From contig JAILNR010000012.1 of the NCBI GenBank assembly GCA_024691325.1, positions 1 through 37,998 of the forward strand: a stretch of DNA of 37,998 nt. Reading direction: 5' to 3'. Below, piece after piece: positions 27,242 through 37,014 of this stretch. Origin of the DNA: Saccharofermentans sp. (lineage in GTDB: Bacteria > Bacillota > Clostridia > Saccharofermentanales > Saccharofermentanaceae). Within the stretch, counting starts at the first letter, position 1; every line of letters starts with the position of its first letter. Under the pieces are notes generated by a model, which saw nothing but the letters and a program-made list of their open reading frames with translations, was not told the origin of the DNA and made no database searches. Both the position numbers and the translations under genes were made by a program.

Positions 27242-28804
27242 TTATTTAGCAACATCAGTTGCGCGAGTCTCGCGGATGATATTAACCTTTATCTGACCGG
27301 GGTAATCTAATTCGTCCTCGATCTTCTTACAGATCTGTCTTGCCTTGAGGATCATCTCTTCGTCATTGACCTTCTCAGGTTCAACGATTACTCTGATCTC
27401 ACGGCCTGCTTGTATCGCATAACTCTTCTCAACACCTTCGAAGCTTGTAGCGATCTCTTCGAGCTTCTGTATTCTCTTGATATAAGTCTCAAGATTCTCT
27501 CTTCTGGCTCCGGGTCTTGCAGCAGATATAGCATCGGCTGCAGCTATAAGTACTGCCTCAGCAGACTTAGCTTCAACGTCACCATGATGAGCTTCAACGG
27601 CATTGCAAATACCATCAGACTCATGATACTTCCTTGTGATATCAGCACCTAACTGTACATGTGTACCTTCCTGTTCGAAGTCTACAGCCTTACCGATATC
27701 ATGGAGAAGTCCCGCTCTCTTAGCAAAGTTGACGTCAAGACCTAACTCGCCTGCCATCATACCTGCAAGGAAACTGACTTCAATAGAATGCTGAAGTACA
27801 TTCTGTCCATAACTTGTGCGGTATTTGAGTTTACCCAAAAGCTTAATAATCTCAGGATGAAGATTCATGACACCTGTCTCATAAGCAGCTCTCTCACCCT
27901 CCTGCTTAATAATCTGGTTAATCTCTTTCCTGGCCTTGTTTGCCATCTCTTCGATCCTTGCCGGGTGGATACGACCGTCTGACACTAACTTCTCGATCGT
28001 CATTCTTGCCACTTCACGGCGGATAGGGTCAAAGGAAGAAAGGATAACTGCTTCAGGTGTATCGTCGATTATAAGATCGACGCCGGTGATTGTCTCGATA
28101 GCACGTATATTTCTGCCCTCTCGACCAATGATTCGTCCCTTCATCTCATCGTTGGGAAGATTAACTACAGATACTGTGGCTTCAGATACATAATCTGATG
28201 CATATCTCTGAATGGATGTGACAATAATATCCTTGGCGATCTTGTCAGCATCCTGCTTGGTTTTCTCCTCCATCTGCCTGAGCATAAGAGCCATATCATG
28301 GCTGTATTCCTTCTCCGCTGCGTCAAGTACAAGACTTCTTGCCTCGGAGATAGACAATCCTGATATATTCTCGAGTTCATGTTCTTTCTTGGTCTCGATC
28401 TCTCTCGTTCTCTCGAGTGATCTCTGAGCCTCTTCGAGTTTTGCTTCAAATTCAGCACGCTTACTTTCTGCGATAGCGAGCTGCTTCTCAACATTGTCTT
28501 CTTTCTGCTCAAGCTTGTTCCGCTCTCTTGCAAGTTCCTGTCTCTTCTCCCTGACATCGTGTTCAAGTTCGACGCGGGCTTTTGAGATTTCTTCTTTTGC
28601 CTGCAAGAGGAGTTCTCGCTTACGATTCTCAGCATCTTTCTGAGCTTCTGCCTCGATCTTTTCAGCTTCTGCCTTCGCTTTTAACGAATCATCCGCCAGC
28701 TGCTTTTGCTGGGCAGACAAACCGCTTTTATAGTAAATATGCACACTGATAAGGCCGATAAAGACGCCGAGAACCAATCCAATGATTCCATATAACCATT
28801 GCAT
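27242..28804 (-). CDS. rny: ribonuclease Y
   Basis: RNase Y is a membrane-anchored endoribonuclease that starts mRNA decay in many Bacillota. The 520-residue protein has an N-terminal membrane helix ([20 protein letters not shown]), a long charged coiled coil (about 30-200), a KH RNA-binding domain with [15 protein letters not shown] (about 211-225), and an HD metal-binding domain with [10 protein letters not shown] (about 360) and AHHGD. It ends with a [11 protein letters not shown] region. I set the start at ATG 28802-28804 since GGAGGTG lies about 9 bases upstream and the length fits the family; the longer open frame adds 11 residues without support. It is transcribed alone, divergent from the pseudouridine synthase gene. 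Confidence 0.96.
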   Translation of the reverse strand: MQWLYGIIGLVLGVFIGLISVHIYYKSGLSAQQKQLADDSLKAKAEAEKIEAEAQKDAENRKRELLLQAKEEISKARVELEHDVREKRQELARERNKLEQKEDNVEKQLAIAESKRAEFEAKLEEAQRSLERTREIETKKEHELENISGLSISEARSLVLDAAEKEYSHDMALMLRQMEEKTKQDADKIAKDIIVTSIQRYASDYVSEATVSVVNLPNDEMKGRIIGREGRNIRAIETITGVDLIIDDTPEAVILSSFDPIRREVARMTIEKLVSDGRIHPARIEEMANKARKEINQIIKQEGERAAYETGVMNLHPEIIKLLGKLKYRTSYGQNVLQHSIEVSFLAGMMAGELGLDVNFAKRAGLLHDIGKAVDFEQEGTHVQLGADITRKYHESDGICNAVEAHHGDVEAKSAEAVLIAAADAISAARPGARRENLETYIKRIQKLEEIATSFEGVEKSYAIQAGREIRVIVEPEKVNDEEMILKARQICKKIEDELDYPGQIKVNIIRETRATDVAK

Positions 28805-28830
28805 GTTGGTACTCACCTCCAAATATAAAG

Positions 28831-28860
28831 TTGTCAAAGAACATTTTTATAAGCTATCAT
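28831..28860 (+). promoter_or_regulatory. candidate promoter of the pseudouridine synthase gene
   Basis: TTGTCA (28831-28836), an 18-base spacer and TATCAT (28855-28860) give a plausible sigma-A promoter 51 bases before the ATG. A perfect TATAAT at 28872-28877 is nearer but lacks a -35 box at the right distance. The whole 107-base divergent gap between rny and this gene is A+T-rich. Confidence 0.4.
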
Positions 28861-28911
28861 TAGCCATTAGTTATAATAAAAATAATTTTAATTAGTGTCA
28901 AGGACAGCAAA

Positions 28912-29832
28912 ATGCAATTTAACCATACAGTAACATCGCAGGAGGACGGCAGAACATTAAAATCCGTTATGTCCCATGAACTTAATATGAGTTCCACCAT
29001 GATCAAGCGCATAAAACTGTACGGAACCCTCGAAGTTAACGGACAGCACGCCATTGTGAAGCATATTGTTAAAGAGGGAGATGTTATTTTCGCGAAGTAT
29101 GATGACGATGTTGGCAAGTTAAACGATATCCCGGGTATACCGATTCTTTATGAGGACGAGTTCTTCGCTGTTGTCGTGAAGCCTTCAGGGATGGTTACTC
29201 ACCCTGTTCACGGACACCTTGATGACTCTTTACTTACAGCTCTTAACCCGTCCGCGAACCCTCTGCACCCCGTAATGAGGCTGGACAGAGAGACTTCCGG
29301 TCTCATGATAGTGGCCAAGACGGGGCACATTCACAAACTTTTCAGCGAGCAAAAAATAGAAAAAACCTATCTGGCGGCAGTTTACGGCATATTCGAGCCG
29401 GATGAAGGAACGATAGACCTTCCCATTAAACGCCGTGAGGGGTCCGTGATGATACGTGATGTATGCCATGAGAGCGATCCCGGAGCACACAACTGCATCA
29501 CGCACTATAAATCCGTAACTTTTGACAAAGACCTTGATATATCACTCGTACGATTTGTCCTCGGGACCGGAAGATGCCACCAGATACGCGTTCATTCAAC
29601 TTTTATGGGACATCCGCTTATCGGAGACGGCCTTTATGGACCGAACTCAGACGATAATCCTTCGGATGCCTTCCCCTTAAGCTCTGTTCTTGATAAAAAA
29701 TGCGGCCGCGTAGCGCTTCACGCAGCGAAAATCTCCTTCACGCATCCTGTTTCAGGCATAAAAATGGAGTTTGAAGCTAAACTTCCTGATGAAATAACTA
29801 ACCTAAGCCCGAAGTTCGCTGATCATCTTTAA
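28912..29832 (+). CDS. RluA family pseudouridine synthase
   Basis: The 306-residue enzyme converts specific uridines in rRNA or tRNA to pseudouridine. It has an N-terminal S4-like RNA-binding part (about 13-60, with IKRIKLYGTLEVNG) and the catalytic motif HPVMRLDRETSGLM (119-132), where Asp125 is the nucleophile. Later family motifs are LGTGRCHQIRVH and HPLIGDGLYG. AAGGA lies about 7 bases before the ATG. It is the only plus-strand gene right of 2996. Its last 30 bases overlap the end of recN on the other strand, so both transcripts share antisense 3' ends. Which position it modifies (RluD, RluC or another type) cannot be read. Confidence 0.93.
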   Translation: MQFNHTVTSQEDGRTLKSVMSHELNMSSTMIKRIKLYGTLEVNGQHAIVKHIVKEGDVIFAKYDDDVGKLNDIPGIPILYEDEFFAVVVKPSGMVTHPVHGHLDDSLLTALNPSANPLHPVMRLDRETSGLMIVAKTGHIHKLFSEQKIEKTYLAAVYGIFEPDEGTIDLPIKRREGSVMIRDVCHESDPGAHNCITHYKSVTFDKDLDISLVRFVLGTGRCHQIRVHSTFMGHPLIGDGLYGPNSDDNPSDAFPLSSVLDKKCGRVALHAAKISFTHPVSGIKMEFEAKLPDEITNLSPKFADHL

Positions 29833-31497
29833 TGCGAGTTCGCCAGACTCCTTATCGGTTTTACCTGACAGAAGCCTTGAAACCTCAACAACCCGGCCTT
29901 CTTCATCCAAAGGAACAATGCTTGTAAATGTGCTGTTCCCGTCAGTTTTCTTCTCGATGAGGAAGTTGTTACCGGCTGCTGCAGCAAGCTGGGCGGTATG
30001 AGACACACAAAGAACCTGGTGATCACGGGAGATTGACTTAAGTTTTTTGGCGATTGATAAAGACGCTTTTCCCGATACACCTGTATCAATCTCATCAAAG
30101 ATCAAAGTAGGCATATTATCTGCTTTGGAAAGAATATTCTTGATTGCAAGCATTATACGGGATGCTTCACCGCCTGATGCAGTCTGAGCCAGATTCATAG
30201 GCGGCTGCCCTGGATTGGCACTGAACATAAAAGTAATGTCATCAATACCTTTACTGTTGAAGAATCGTTCCTTAGGCCTGTTTTTAAAATCAACATAAAA
30301 CGAAGCAGACGGCATCTCAAGATCCGATAATTCTTCAGTTATCTTATAAGACATCGCAGAAGCAAGCTCTTTCCTTGCCTCTGAGAGTGTCTGAGCAGTC
30401 TTAAGAAGGTCAGATTCAGCATCACGAAGCTGCTTTTTTAAGAAATTAGCTTCTATTGATGCACTGTCTATGTCCGATAACTGCTTTTGTGCGTCAGCAC
30501 CGAAAGCAATTACTTCATCTATCGTTTTCCCGTATTTGGATTCAAGTTCATATATCTTACCGAGTCTGTCGTTTACCTTCTTCTCCTCGTCTTCCGAAAA
30601 TGAGGAAAGCTTAGTTTTACCATCATAATCAGAGCAAAAAGCCTCTATATCCAGGACAATGCTCTCAAGGTCCTCTGCGGTTTTTGTAAAGGAATCATCA
30701 TTTGATGCAAGTTTCTTTATTCTCTTTAACGATTCCGACAGGCGAGATACAAGCGTCATTCCGGAGCCGTCAGAGCCCAAAAGCAGATCTCTTGACTCTT
30801 CAACCAAAGCGAAGTTTTTTGACAGGACCGAGAGTTCCTTTTTTCTTGCCATGAGACTCTCATCCTCTCCGGGCTTTAACGATGCATCATTAATCTCCTT
30901 TACTGCATATGTAAGGTAATCCTTCTTAGAATTTGAAGATGATGCTAACTTCATTACTTCGGAATACCTAACGGTAAGGTCCTTATAAGCTTTGAGTTTA
31001 TCCTGGTATGAAGAAAGCAATCCGGATATCTTACCGGAGCCGTAACTGTCAAGAAGGTCAATATGAACGGCAGGATCAAAGATCTTCGAATTATCAGTCT
31101 GACCATGTATATCCACAAGCTCACTCATAATCCTTTTAAGCTGTGATAAGACCACAGTCATACCATTTATCCTTGCCTGGCTTTTACCGTCCTTACCAAT
31201 AGTCCTGGTGACGATAACATTACCGTCTTCCCTTTCAATGCCGTATTCATCCATGACAGGGCCAAGCTTTTCCATAACAGAAGAGGAGCAATCAAAGACA
31301 GCCTCGACAAAAGCATTATCTGAATCATTTCTTATAAGGCTCTTGGAAGCTTTATCACCCAGAATTAGTCCGATTGCATCAATCAGCAGCGATTTACCTG
31401 CACCGGTCTCACCCGAGATAACATTAAGACCTTCACCCGGGCAGAAAACAGCATGATCTATAACAGCAAAGCTTCTTATCTCAAGCCTTGTCAGCAT
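29803..31497 (-). CDS. recN: DNA repair protein RecN
   Basis: RecN is an SMC-like ATPase that acts at DNA double-strand breaks. The 564-residue protein begins MLTRLEIRSFAVIDHAVF, with Walker A GETGAGKS (29-36), the VDIHGQTDN motif (about 132-140) and a central coiled coil (about 155-370). The C-terminal half has the ABC signature in AQTASGGEASRI and Walker B LIFDEIDTGVSG. Length and order are typical. It overlaps argR by 17 bases, and its end overlaps the convergent rluA-type gene. In spore-forming Clostridia spoIVB and spo0A usually follow recN; here they are absent. Confidence 0.97.
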   Translation of the reverse strand: MLTRLEIRSFAVIDHAVFCPGEGLNVISGETGAGKSLLIDAIGLILGDKASKSLIRNDSDNAFVEAVFDCSSSVMEKLGPVMDEYGIEREDGNVIVTRTIGKDGKSQARINGMTVVLSQLKRIMSELVDIHGQTDNSKIFDPAVHIDLLDSYGSGKISGLLSSYQDKLKAYKDLTVRYSEVMKLASSSNSKKDYLTYAVKEINDASLKPGEDESLMARKKELSVLSKNFALVEESRDLLLGSDGSGMTLVSRLSESLKRIKKLASNDDSFTKTAEDLESIVLDIEAFCSDYDGKTKLSSFSEDEEKKVNDRLGKIYELESKYGKTIDEVIAFGADAQKQLSDIDSASIEANFLKKQLRDAESDLLKTAQTLSEARKELASAMSYKITEELSDLEMPSASFYVDFKNRPKERFFNSKGIDDITFMFSANPGQPPMNLAQTASGGEASRIMLAIKNILSKADNMPTLIFDEIDTGVSGKASLSIAKKLKSISRDHQVLCVSHTAQLAAAAGNNFLIEKKTDGNSTFTSIVPLDEEGRVVEVSRLLSGKTDKESGELALKMISELRA

Positions 31498-31960
31498 GCT
31501 CCGACCCTGTCAGATCAAGAATAGTGGCACTTAGGGCCTTGGCATCATCAACGCTTTCGGTAGCAACGAAAACAGTATCATCTCCGGCTATCGTTCCTAC
31601 AACATACTGAAGATGCATTGAATCAAGAGCGGAAGCTGCAGCCTGCGCCATACCGGGCAGAGTTCGTATAACAACAAGATTCATGGCATTCTTACAGGAT
31701 AAAAGTGAATTGGAGAACACGGCAAGAAGCCTTCCGGGCGCTATATCACCGGTCTTATCCAATACAGCATACTTACTTTGATTATTAGGAAGGATAACCT
31801 TTATGATCCCAAGTTCCTTAATATCACGTGAACAGGTTGCCTGAGTTACCTCAATGCCGTGCTTACGTATAAGGTTGGTAAGCTCTTCCTGCGTAGAGAT
31901 ATCGTTCTCTCTTATTATTCTTAAAATGAGTTCCTGTCTGTCATTCTTTGCCGTCTTCAT
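31481..31960 (-). CDS. argR: arginine repressor ArgR
   Basis: The 159-residue regulator has an N-terminal winged helix (about 1-65; helix with VTQATCSRDIKELG) and a C-terminal arginine-binding, hexamer-forming domain with the conserved GTIAGDDT (122-129). With arginine bound it represses arginine synthesis and can activate arginine breakdown. It overlaps nadK by 20 bases and recN by 17, the usual ahrC/argR location beside recN in Bacillota. A possible target, argH, is at 755-2122. No operator is evident in this window. Confidence 0.96.
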   Translation of the reverse strand: MKTAKNDRQELILRIIRENDISTQEELTNLIRKHGIEVTQATCSRDIKELGIIKVILPNNQSKYAVLDKTGDIAPGRLLAVFSNSLLSCKNAMNLVVIRTLPGMAQAAASALDSMHLQYVVGTIAGDDTVFVATESVDDAKALSATILDLTGSEHADKA

Positions 31961-32816
31961 AGAAACTACCCCTTGCCAAGATCTTGCGTCTTACATTCTG
32001 GAAGAAACCTGTCGTATTAAGACAAATTGTTCTGCACGGATAATCATGTTTCCTGATCCTGAGAATATCATAGTCCTCGATATTGGAGAATTCTCTGCCG
32101 TCAGGACAAACGATAGGAACAGATTCAAAATTACCAAGATGAATCTCCACCACACTTTCAGGCGATATCACATAACTCATATTCTGCAATGTATGAGGAC
32201 ACAACGGAGTAATCAGTATATTATTCATATCAGGCATAAGAAGCGGCCCTCCCGCTGCAAGTGTATACGCAGTAGATCCCGTAGGAGTGGCAACGACCAG
32301 ACCGTCGCCATAAAACTTCTCAACCCTCTCTCCGTCAATATATAAGGTCAGTCTTGTTATATGGGGCTTCGCTCCTCTTAAAACGGACAGGTCATTAAGA
32401 CAAATATCACTGTCCTTGAGGTTTCCGTTCTTATCGTAGTGCTCTATGCGAAGCTGCATTCTGTTTAAGATCGTATAATTGCCCTCGATTATAAGGTCAA
32501 AGGCATCATCCATGTTATATTCCGAGACTTCAGTAAGAAACCCGATACTGCCTTTATTTATGCCGATAAAAGGCTTATCGAGTTTTCTGAAAGTAGATAT
32601 AACGGACAGGAAAGTTCCATCACCGCCGATTGAAACTATAACATCAACATCATCAAAGGCACCAAATTGAACTCCTGACAACGAAGAAATTACGGAATCC
32701 TTAAGGCTCTCTTCAAACACAGGAACACAGCCCTTCTTAATGAGGAGCCTGGACAACTTCATGGCGATCTTATAACCGACATCTCTCGTGTCATTCGAAT
32801 GAATTCCGAACTTCAA
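31941..32816 (-). CDS. nadK: NAD kinase
   Basis: NAD kinase makes NADP from NAD, using ATP or polyphosphate in some bacteria. The 291-residue protein has the catalytic GGDG (64-67) in VSIGGDGTFL, NKGSIGFLTE (about 86-95), LNDLSVLR, and the Gly-rich TPTGSTAYTLAAGGP. It lies 2 bases after dxs and overlaps argR by 20 bases. In many Clostridia tlyA lies between dxs and nadK; here it is missing. The C-terminal tail RKILARGSFYEDGKE is encoded across the argR start. Confidence 0.97.
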   Translation of the reverse strand: MKFGIHSNDTRDVGYKIAMKLSRLLIKKGCVPVFEESLKDSVISSLSGVQFGAFDDVDVIVSIGGDGTFLSVISTFRKLDKPFIGINKGSIGFLTEVSEYNMDDAFDLIIEGNYTILNRMQLRIEHYDKNGNLKDSDICLNDLSVLRGAKPHITRLTLYIDGERVEKFYGDGLVVATPTGSTAYTLAAGGPLLMPDMNNILITPLCPHTLQNMSYVISPESVVEIHLGNFESVPIVCPDGREFSNIEDYDILRIRKHDYPCRTICLNTTGFFQNVRRKILARGSFYEDGKE

Positions 32817-32818
32817 TC

Positions 32819-34708
32819 TTAAGTCCTCCGTATAGTTTCCTCTATCCTGTCAGCCATAGTTTCAGCATCAAGGCCGGCACATTTAAGCTGTTGATCAACG
32901 GTACCAGCTCTTATCATCTGGTCTTCAACGGCATAGTTATCAACTGTTCCGCTGTAACCTGCTCTTGTCAAAGCCAGTTTAAGATTCTCACCGAATCCTC
33001 CGCTTAAGATTCCCTCTTCGCCTGTAAAGACAAATCGTGAATCACCGATAACATCCATTATATCCGATGAATTCAACGGTTTTAATACCGTAAGTGAAAT
33101 CACCCGGCCTTTAAGTCCTCTTTTGGAAAGGATATCTGCTGTTTTTTCACATTCCTTACTGAAAAGGCCTGTTGATATAAATACATAGTCATCACCTTCA
33201 TCAGAAACGATGTGAGGCTTGGATATCAAAGCAGGATCTTTATAAAGCGGTCCTTGCTCCTCGTAAGGAGAAGCGCCTCTGGGATATCTTATAGCAACAG
33301 GACCTTTAACAACATTTACCGCATAATCGAGGCTCATCTTAAGATCTGTATAGTCGCGCGGTGACAATATTGTCATACCGGGCATTGAATTAAGATAAGA
33401 GATGTCATGAAGTCCGTTATGAGTATGACCGTCATTACCGACAAAGCCTGCTCTGTCTATCGCAAAAACAACATGATTATTCATAAAACATACATCATGA
33501 ACAATCTGGTCATATGATCTTTGCAGGAATGAAGAATATATGGCTACTACAGGAACCATACCGGAAGCGGCCATTCCGCCAGCCATCGTGACACAATGCT
33601 CTTCTGCTATACCGCAATCAAAGAATTTGGACGGATACTTGAATGCGAACTTATCCATTCCAGTACCGATAGCCATTGCCGCACAAATACCGACAACATT
33701 CTTATTTCTTGCTGCAACCTCAAGAAGAGCTCCGGAGAAAGCTCCCGTATATGAAAGCTTGGATGAACTCTTGACGCCTTCATCGATATTAAAAGGACCG
33801 ACGCCATGATAATCAGACGGGTTTTGCTCAGCAAAAGAGTAGCCTTTTCCCTTCTTCGTAACTATATGAAGAAGAACAGGAACATTAAGATCCTTAACAG
33901 CATTAAGACTCTTAATAAGTCCCTCTGTATCGTGACCGTCGATAGGACCATAATAGCGAAGTCCCAGATCCTCAAACATCGAAGGAGCCTTCCTGTAGAT
34001 CAGGAATCTGAAGAACTTCTTAACAGCCATGATAATGGCTATTATTCCCTTGCCCAGAATCGGAATCCTGTTGAGAAAACTCTCCGTGTTTTTCTTTGCA
34101 GACAAATAACCTGAAGAGATACGGAGCTCCTTAAGATACTTACTCATTCCGCCGACATTTCTGTCGATACTCATCTCGTTATCATTAAGGATAACGAGCA
34201 TCTTCGTATTCTTAGAGTGACCTAAGTCATTCAAGGCCTCATAAGCCAGACCGCCCGTCATGGCCCCATCACCTATAACGGCAACAACATACTCATCTGA
34301 GCCCTTTATATTACGCGCACGTGCCATACCAAGCGCAGCAGATATCGAAGTACTGGAATGACCTGTATCGAAAGCATCATAAGGGCTCTCTGAAATTCTT
34401 GGGAATCCTGAAATACCTCCCTGTTGTCTTAAAGTGTCAAACTGCTTAAAACGGCCTGTAAGGAGCTTATAAGAATAAGCCTGATGGCCTACATCAAAGA
34501 CGATCTTATCCTTTGTATAATCAAATACCGATAACAAGGAAACGGTCAGTTCAACTGTTCCGAGATTACTTGCAAGATGGCCTCCGTTATGTGATACGGT
34601 GGTAATTATCTTATCTCTTAATTCCTTACACAGAAGTTCCCTGTCGCTTTTGCTTAGCGACGCGAGCATTGAAGGCGTAAGATCAGTTCCTAATATCTTA
34701 TAATCCAA
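32819..34708 (-). CDS. dxs: 1-deoxy-D-xylulose-5-phosphate synthase
   Basis: Dxs joins pyruvate and glyceraldehyde-3-phosphate, the first step of the MEP isoprenoid pathway, using thiamine diphosphate. The 629-residue protein has HNGGHLASNLG (40-50), the ThDP motif GDGAMTGG (147-154) with the downstream NDN (175-177), and the transketolase-like DRAGFVGNDGHTHNG and RYPRG. Length is normal. It abuts ispA (no gap) and nadK (2 bases), so isoprenoid precursor and prenyl-chain synthesis are made from one message. Cytoplasmic. Confidence 0.97.
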   Translation of the reverse strand: MDYKILGTDLTPSMLASLSKSDRELLCKELRDKIITTVSHNGGHLASNLGTVELTVSLLSVFDYTKDKIVFDVGHQAYSYKLLTGRFKQFDTLRQQGGISGFPRISESPYDAFDTGHSSTSISAALGMARARNIKGSDEYVVAVIGDGAMTGGLAYEALNDLGHSKNTKMLVILNDNEMSIDRNVGGMSKYLKELRISSGYLSAKKNTESFLNRIPILGKGIIAIIMAVKKFFRFLIYRKAPSMFEDLGLRYYGPIDGHDTEGLIKSLNAVKDLNVPVLLHIVTKKGKGYSFAEQNPSDYHGVGPFNIDEGVKSSSKLSYTGAFSGALLEVAARNKNVVGICAAMAIGTGMDKFAFKYPSKFFDCGIAEEHCVTMAGGMAASGMVPVVAIYSSFLQRSYDQIVHDVCFMNNHVVFAIDRAGFVGNDGHTHNGLHDISYLNSMPGMTILSPRDYTDLKMSLDYAVNVVKGPVAIRYPRGASPYEEQGPLYKDPALISKPHIVSDEGDDYVFISTGLFSKECEKTADILSKRGLKGRVISLTVLKPLNSSDIMDVIGDSRFVFTGEEGILSGGFGENLKLALTRAGYSGTVDNYAVEDQMIRAGTVDQQLKCAGLDAETMADRIEETIRRT

Positions 34709-35584
34709 TTAATAATCCCTCTTAAGATTAAATATAGTTAATTGTTCAAGATCTGACACATTAAGACCGTCATTTCTCAAACAGTCAAGAACTCTCTTAC
34801 AAGAATCCTCTTCCTCATTAAGTTTCTTCTTAGCTTCATCAAGACCTAACAATGTAACGAAAGTGGATTTATCATCTCTTTCATCCTTGCCCGTACTCTT
34901 ACCCAGCTTCTCCTGATCCGCCTCAACATCAAGAATATCGTCCTTTATCTGGAACGCAAGTCCAAGGTGATCTGCATACTCCTTAAGAAGATCATATATC
35001 TTATCCGGAGCACTACTCAAAAAGAACGGTGTAGTAACGGCAGCCTCTATCAAAGCGCCTGTCTTTTTCTTCTGAAGCTCATAAAGCAGTTCAAGCGGTA
35101 TCTTCTTTTCTTCAGAACTAAGATCTATGCTCTGACCGCCTATCATACCGCCGATTCCGGCAAGAGAAGATACATTATAAGAAGCTTTAGCATACTTCTC
35201 CCCCTTAACGGCTAACTGCAAAAGCACCTCATGTGCGGTATTAAGCAGCATATCTCCCGCCAGGATCGCATAAGACTCCCCATAAGCTTTATGGCATGTG
35301 GGTCTGCCTCTTCTTAAATCATCATTATCCATTGAAGGAAGATCATCATGAATGAGCGAATAGGTGTGTATCATCTCCAACGCACCCGCATACATCGCAA
35401 TATCCTCAGGCGTCACACCATACTTGCCAAGCATAACGGCACTTGCATGCATCAGGGCAGGTCTCATCCTCTTTCCCCCTGCGAAAAGGCTGTAACCGGC
35501 TGCTTTGACAACAATATCTTCACCATCAAGCTTTGAGAATACTTCCTCAAGATAAGGTGTTATCCATTCATTAGCTTCTATCAT
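34709..35584 (-). CDS. ispA: farnesyl/geranyl diphosphate synthase (polyprenyl synthetase)
   Basis: The 291-residue enzyme condenses isopentenyl diphosphate with allylic diphosphates. The first Asp-rich motif DDLPSMD (80-86) and the second DDILD (215-219) are both present, with GGKRMRP (36-42) before them. The small DDx4D form is typical of bacterial farnesyl diphosphate synthases. It overlaps xseB by four bases (ATGA) and touches dxs. Product chain length is inferred from family, not proven. Confidence 0.95.
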   Translation of the reverse strand: MIEANEWITPYLEEVFSKLDGEDIVVKAAGYSLFAGGKRMRPALMHASAVMLGKYGVTPEDIAMYAGALEMIHTYSLIHDDLPSMDNDDLRRGRPTCHKAYGESYAILAGDMLLNTAHEVLLQLAVKGEKYAKASYNVSSLAGIGGMIGGQSIDLSSEEKKIPLELLYELQKKKTGALIEAAVTTPFFLSSAPDKIYDLLKEYADHLGLAFQIKDDILDVEADQEKLGKSTGKDERDDKSTFVTLLGLDEAKKKLNEEEDSCKRVLDCLRNDGLNVSDLEQLTIFNLKRDY

Positions 35585-35799
35585 TGCACTTCCGCTTCGC
35601 TTTCTTCTCCAGTAGAGGGATTAACAACAGAAAACTTCTGTTCAATCTCTTTAAGCTTATTATCACACAACTTGGATAATTCGATACCTCGATTATATAA
35701 CTTTAACGATTCATCAAGCGACACATTGCCGGAACCTAACTTATTAACAATATCCTGAAGCTCTTTGACAGCATCCTCATAAACAAACTTATCAGCCAT
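35581..35799 (-). CDS. xseB: exodeoxyribonuclease VII small subunit
   Basis: The 72-residue all-helical protein reads KFVYEDAVKELQDIVNKLGS...SLDESLKLYNRGIELSKLC, the family signature of XseB. Several copies bind one XseA to form exonuclease VII, which degrades single-stranded DNA from both ends. It overlaps xseA by 8 bases and ispA by 4 bases. Confidence 0.95.
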   Translation of the reverse strand: MADKFVYEDAVKELQDIVNKLGSGNVSLDESLKLYNRGIELSKLCDNKLKEIEQKFSVVNPSTGEESEAEVQ

Positions 35800-37006
35800 T
35801 CCCCGTTTCCTCCTTGATTGACTTGATCACAGCACCGGCAGTACCGTCTTTAAAGTGAATATCGATTTGCCCGCCGGACTTTATATCTTTAACCGAAACA
35901 ACAGGTGAACCGTCAGGTGATGAAACATATGAATAACCTCTCATCAAAACATTGTGTGGTCCTAATAATGCAAGGCTGTCAATAAAGCTTTTAAGCCGTT
36001 GCTTCTCCCTGTCCATTATCTCATTTTGTTTTCTGTTAAGAGTGTCAGTTATCATAGTAAGCTCAATCCGCTTATTTCTGACGGTATATTCAGGCTCATA
36101 GAGGGCTTTGTTTGATCTTAATGCATCAAGCATATTACGTTTACCCGCGATAAGAGCCTTCATATTTGAAATTATCTTATCCCTTAATATCAGATTAGTA
36201 TTTGATAATTCCTCATATGTCTTAAGAACATCTTCGGCAGCGGCCGTAGGCGTAGGTGACCTCTTATCAGCCACATGATCAAGCAGCGTAATATCCGTCT
36301 CATGTCCTATCGCAGATATAACCGGAATATCACTGTCATATACTTTTCTGACAAGCTCCTCACTGTTAAAACCCCACAGGTCCTCGATAGAGCCGCCGCC
36401 TCTGGCAATAATGATTACATCGACATTATTCTTATTATTAAAGTAATCTACACCCTTTATTACTTCAGAAGGACAATTCTCTCCCTGTACGGCCGCAGGA
36501 TAAAGAACCGCATCAAAATACGGATTACGTTCATTAAGTTTAACCAATATATCGTGAATAACCGCACCTGTCGGAGAACTTATTATTCCGATCCTTGAAG
36601 GTCTCATAGGAATTCTCTTCTTATGAGCAGGATCAAACAGTCCCTCTTTGGATAACTTATCAAACAGTAACTTAAGCTGCTCTTTAAGATCACCCTTACC
36701 TGCATGCTTCATAGTGCTGCAGACTATCTGGTACTTACCTCTCTCAGGATAAATCGTACACGATCCCGTGAGTGTAACCTTGTCACCATCTTTGGGCTTA
36801 AAAGAAACAGACGCCATCCTCGATGCGAACATAACGCAAGATATCTCAGATGTACTGTCCTTTAATGTGAAATAAGCGTGTCCGCTCGAATATACTTTGA
36901 AACCGGATATCTCCCCGGTTACTTCAAGACTTGAAAGTCTCTCATCAGAAGATAAGACTTGTCCCGCATAAGTATTAAGTGAAGATACGGATGTAAAAGA
37001 ATACAT
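35792..37006 (-). CDS. xseA: exodeoxyribonuclease VII large subunit
   Basis: The 404-residue subunit carries an N-terminal OB fold (LEVTGEISGFKVYSSGHAYFTLKD, about 24-47) that binds single-stranded DNA. The catalytic domain follows with RIGIISSPTGAVIHDI, RGGGSIEDLWGFN and GHETDITLLDHVADKRSPTP, all typical of XseA, and then a coiled-coil region that binds XseB. It starts 8 bases after nusB and overlaps xseB. The role is DNA repair and recombination in the cytoplasm. Confidence 0.97.
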   Translation of the reverse strand: MYSFTSVSSLNTYAGQVLSSDERLSSLEVTGEISGFKVYSSGHAYFTLKDSTSEISCVMFASRMASVSFKPKDGDKVTLTGSCTIYPERGKYQIVCSTMKHAGKGDLKEQLKLLFDKLSKEGLFDPAHKKRIPMRPSRIGIISSPTGAVIHDILVKLNERNPYFDAVLYPAAVQGENCPSEVIKGVDYFNNKNNVDVIIIARGGGSIEDLWGFNSEELVRKVYDSDIPVISAIGHETDITLLDHVADKRSPTPTAAAEDVLKTYEELSNTNLILRDKIISNMKALIAGKRNMLDALRSNKALYEPEYTVRNKRIELTMITDTLNRKQNEIMDREKQRLKSFIDSLALLGPHNVLMRGYSYVSSPDGSPVVSVKDIKSGGQIDIHFKDGTAGAVIKSIKEETGNG

Positions 37007-37014
37007 TATGCGCC

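Noticed and set aside
28165..28635. 156-codon open frame on the minus strand
   Set aside because: It is a shifted frame of the RNase Y coiled-coil region; the Arg/Ser-rich translation is typical of such shadows.
31854..32345. 163-codon open frame on the plus strand
   Set aside because: It is antisense to nadK and argR, both clear genes, and its translation is compositionally odd.
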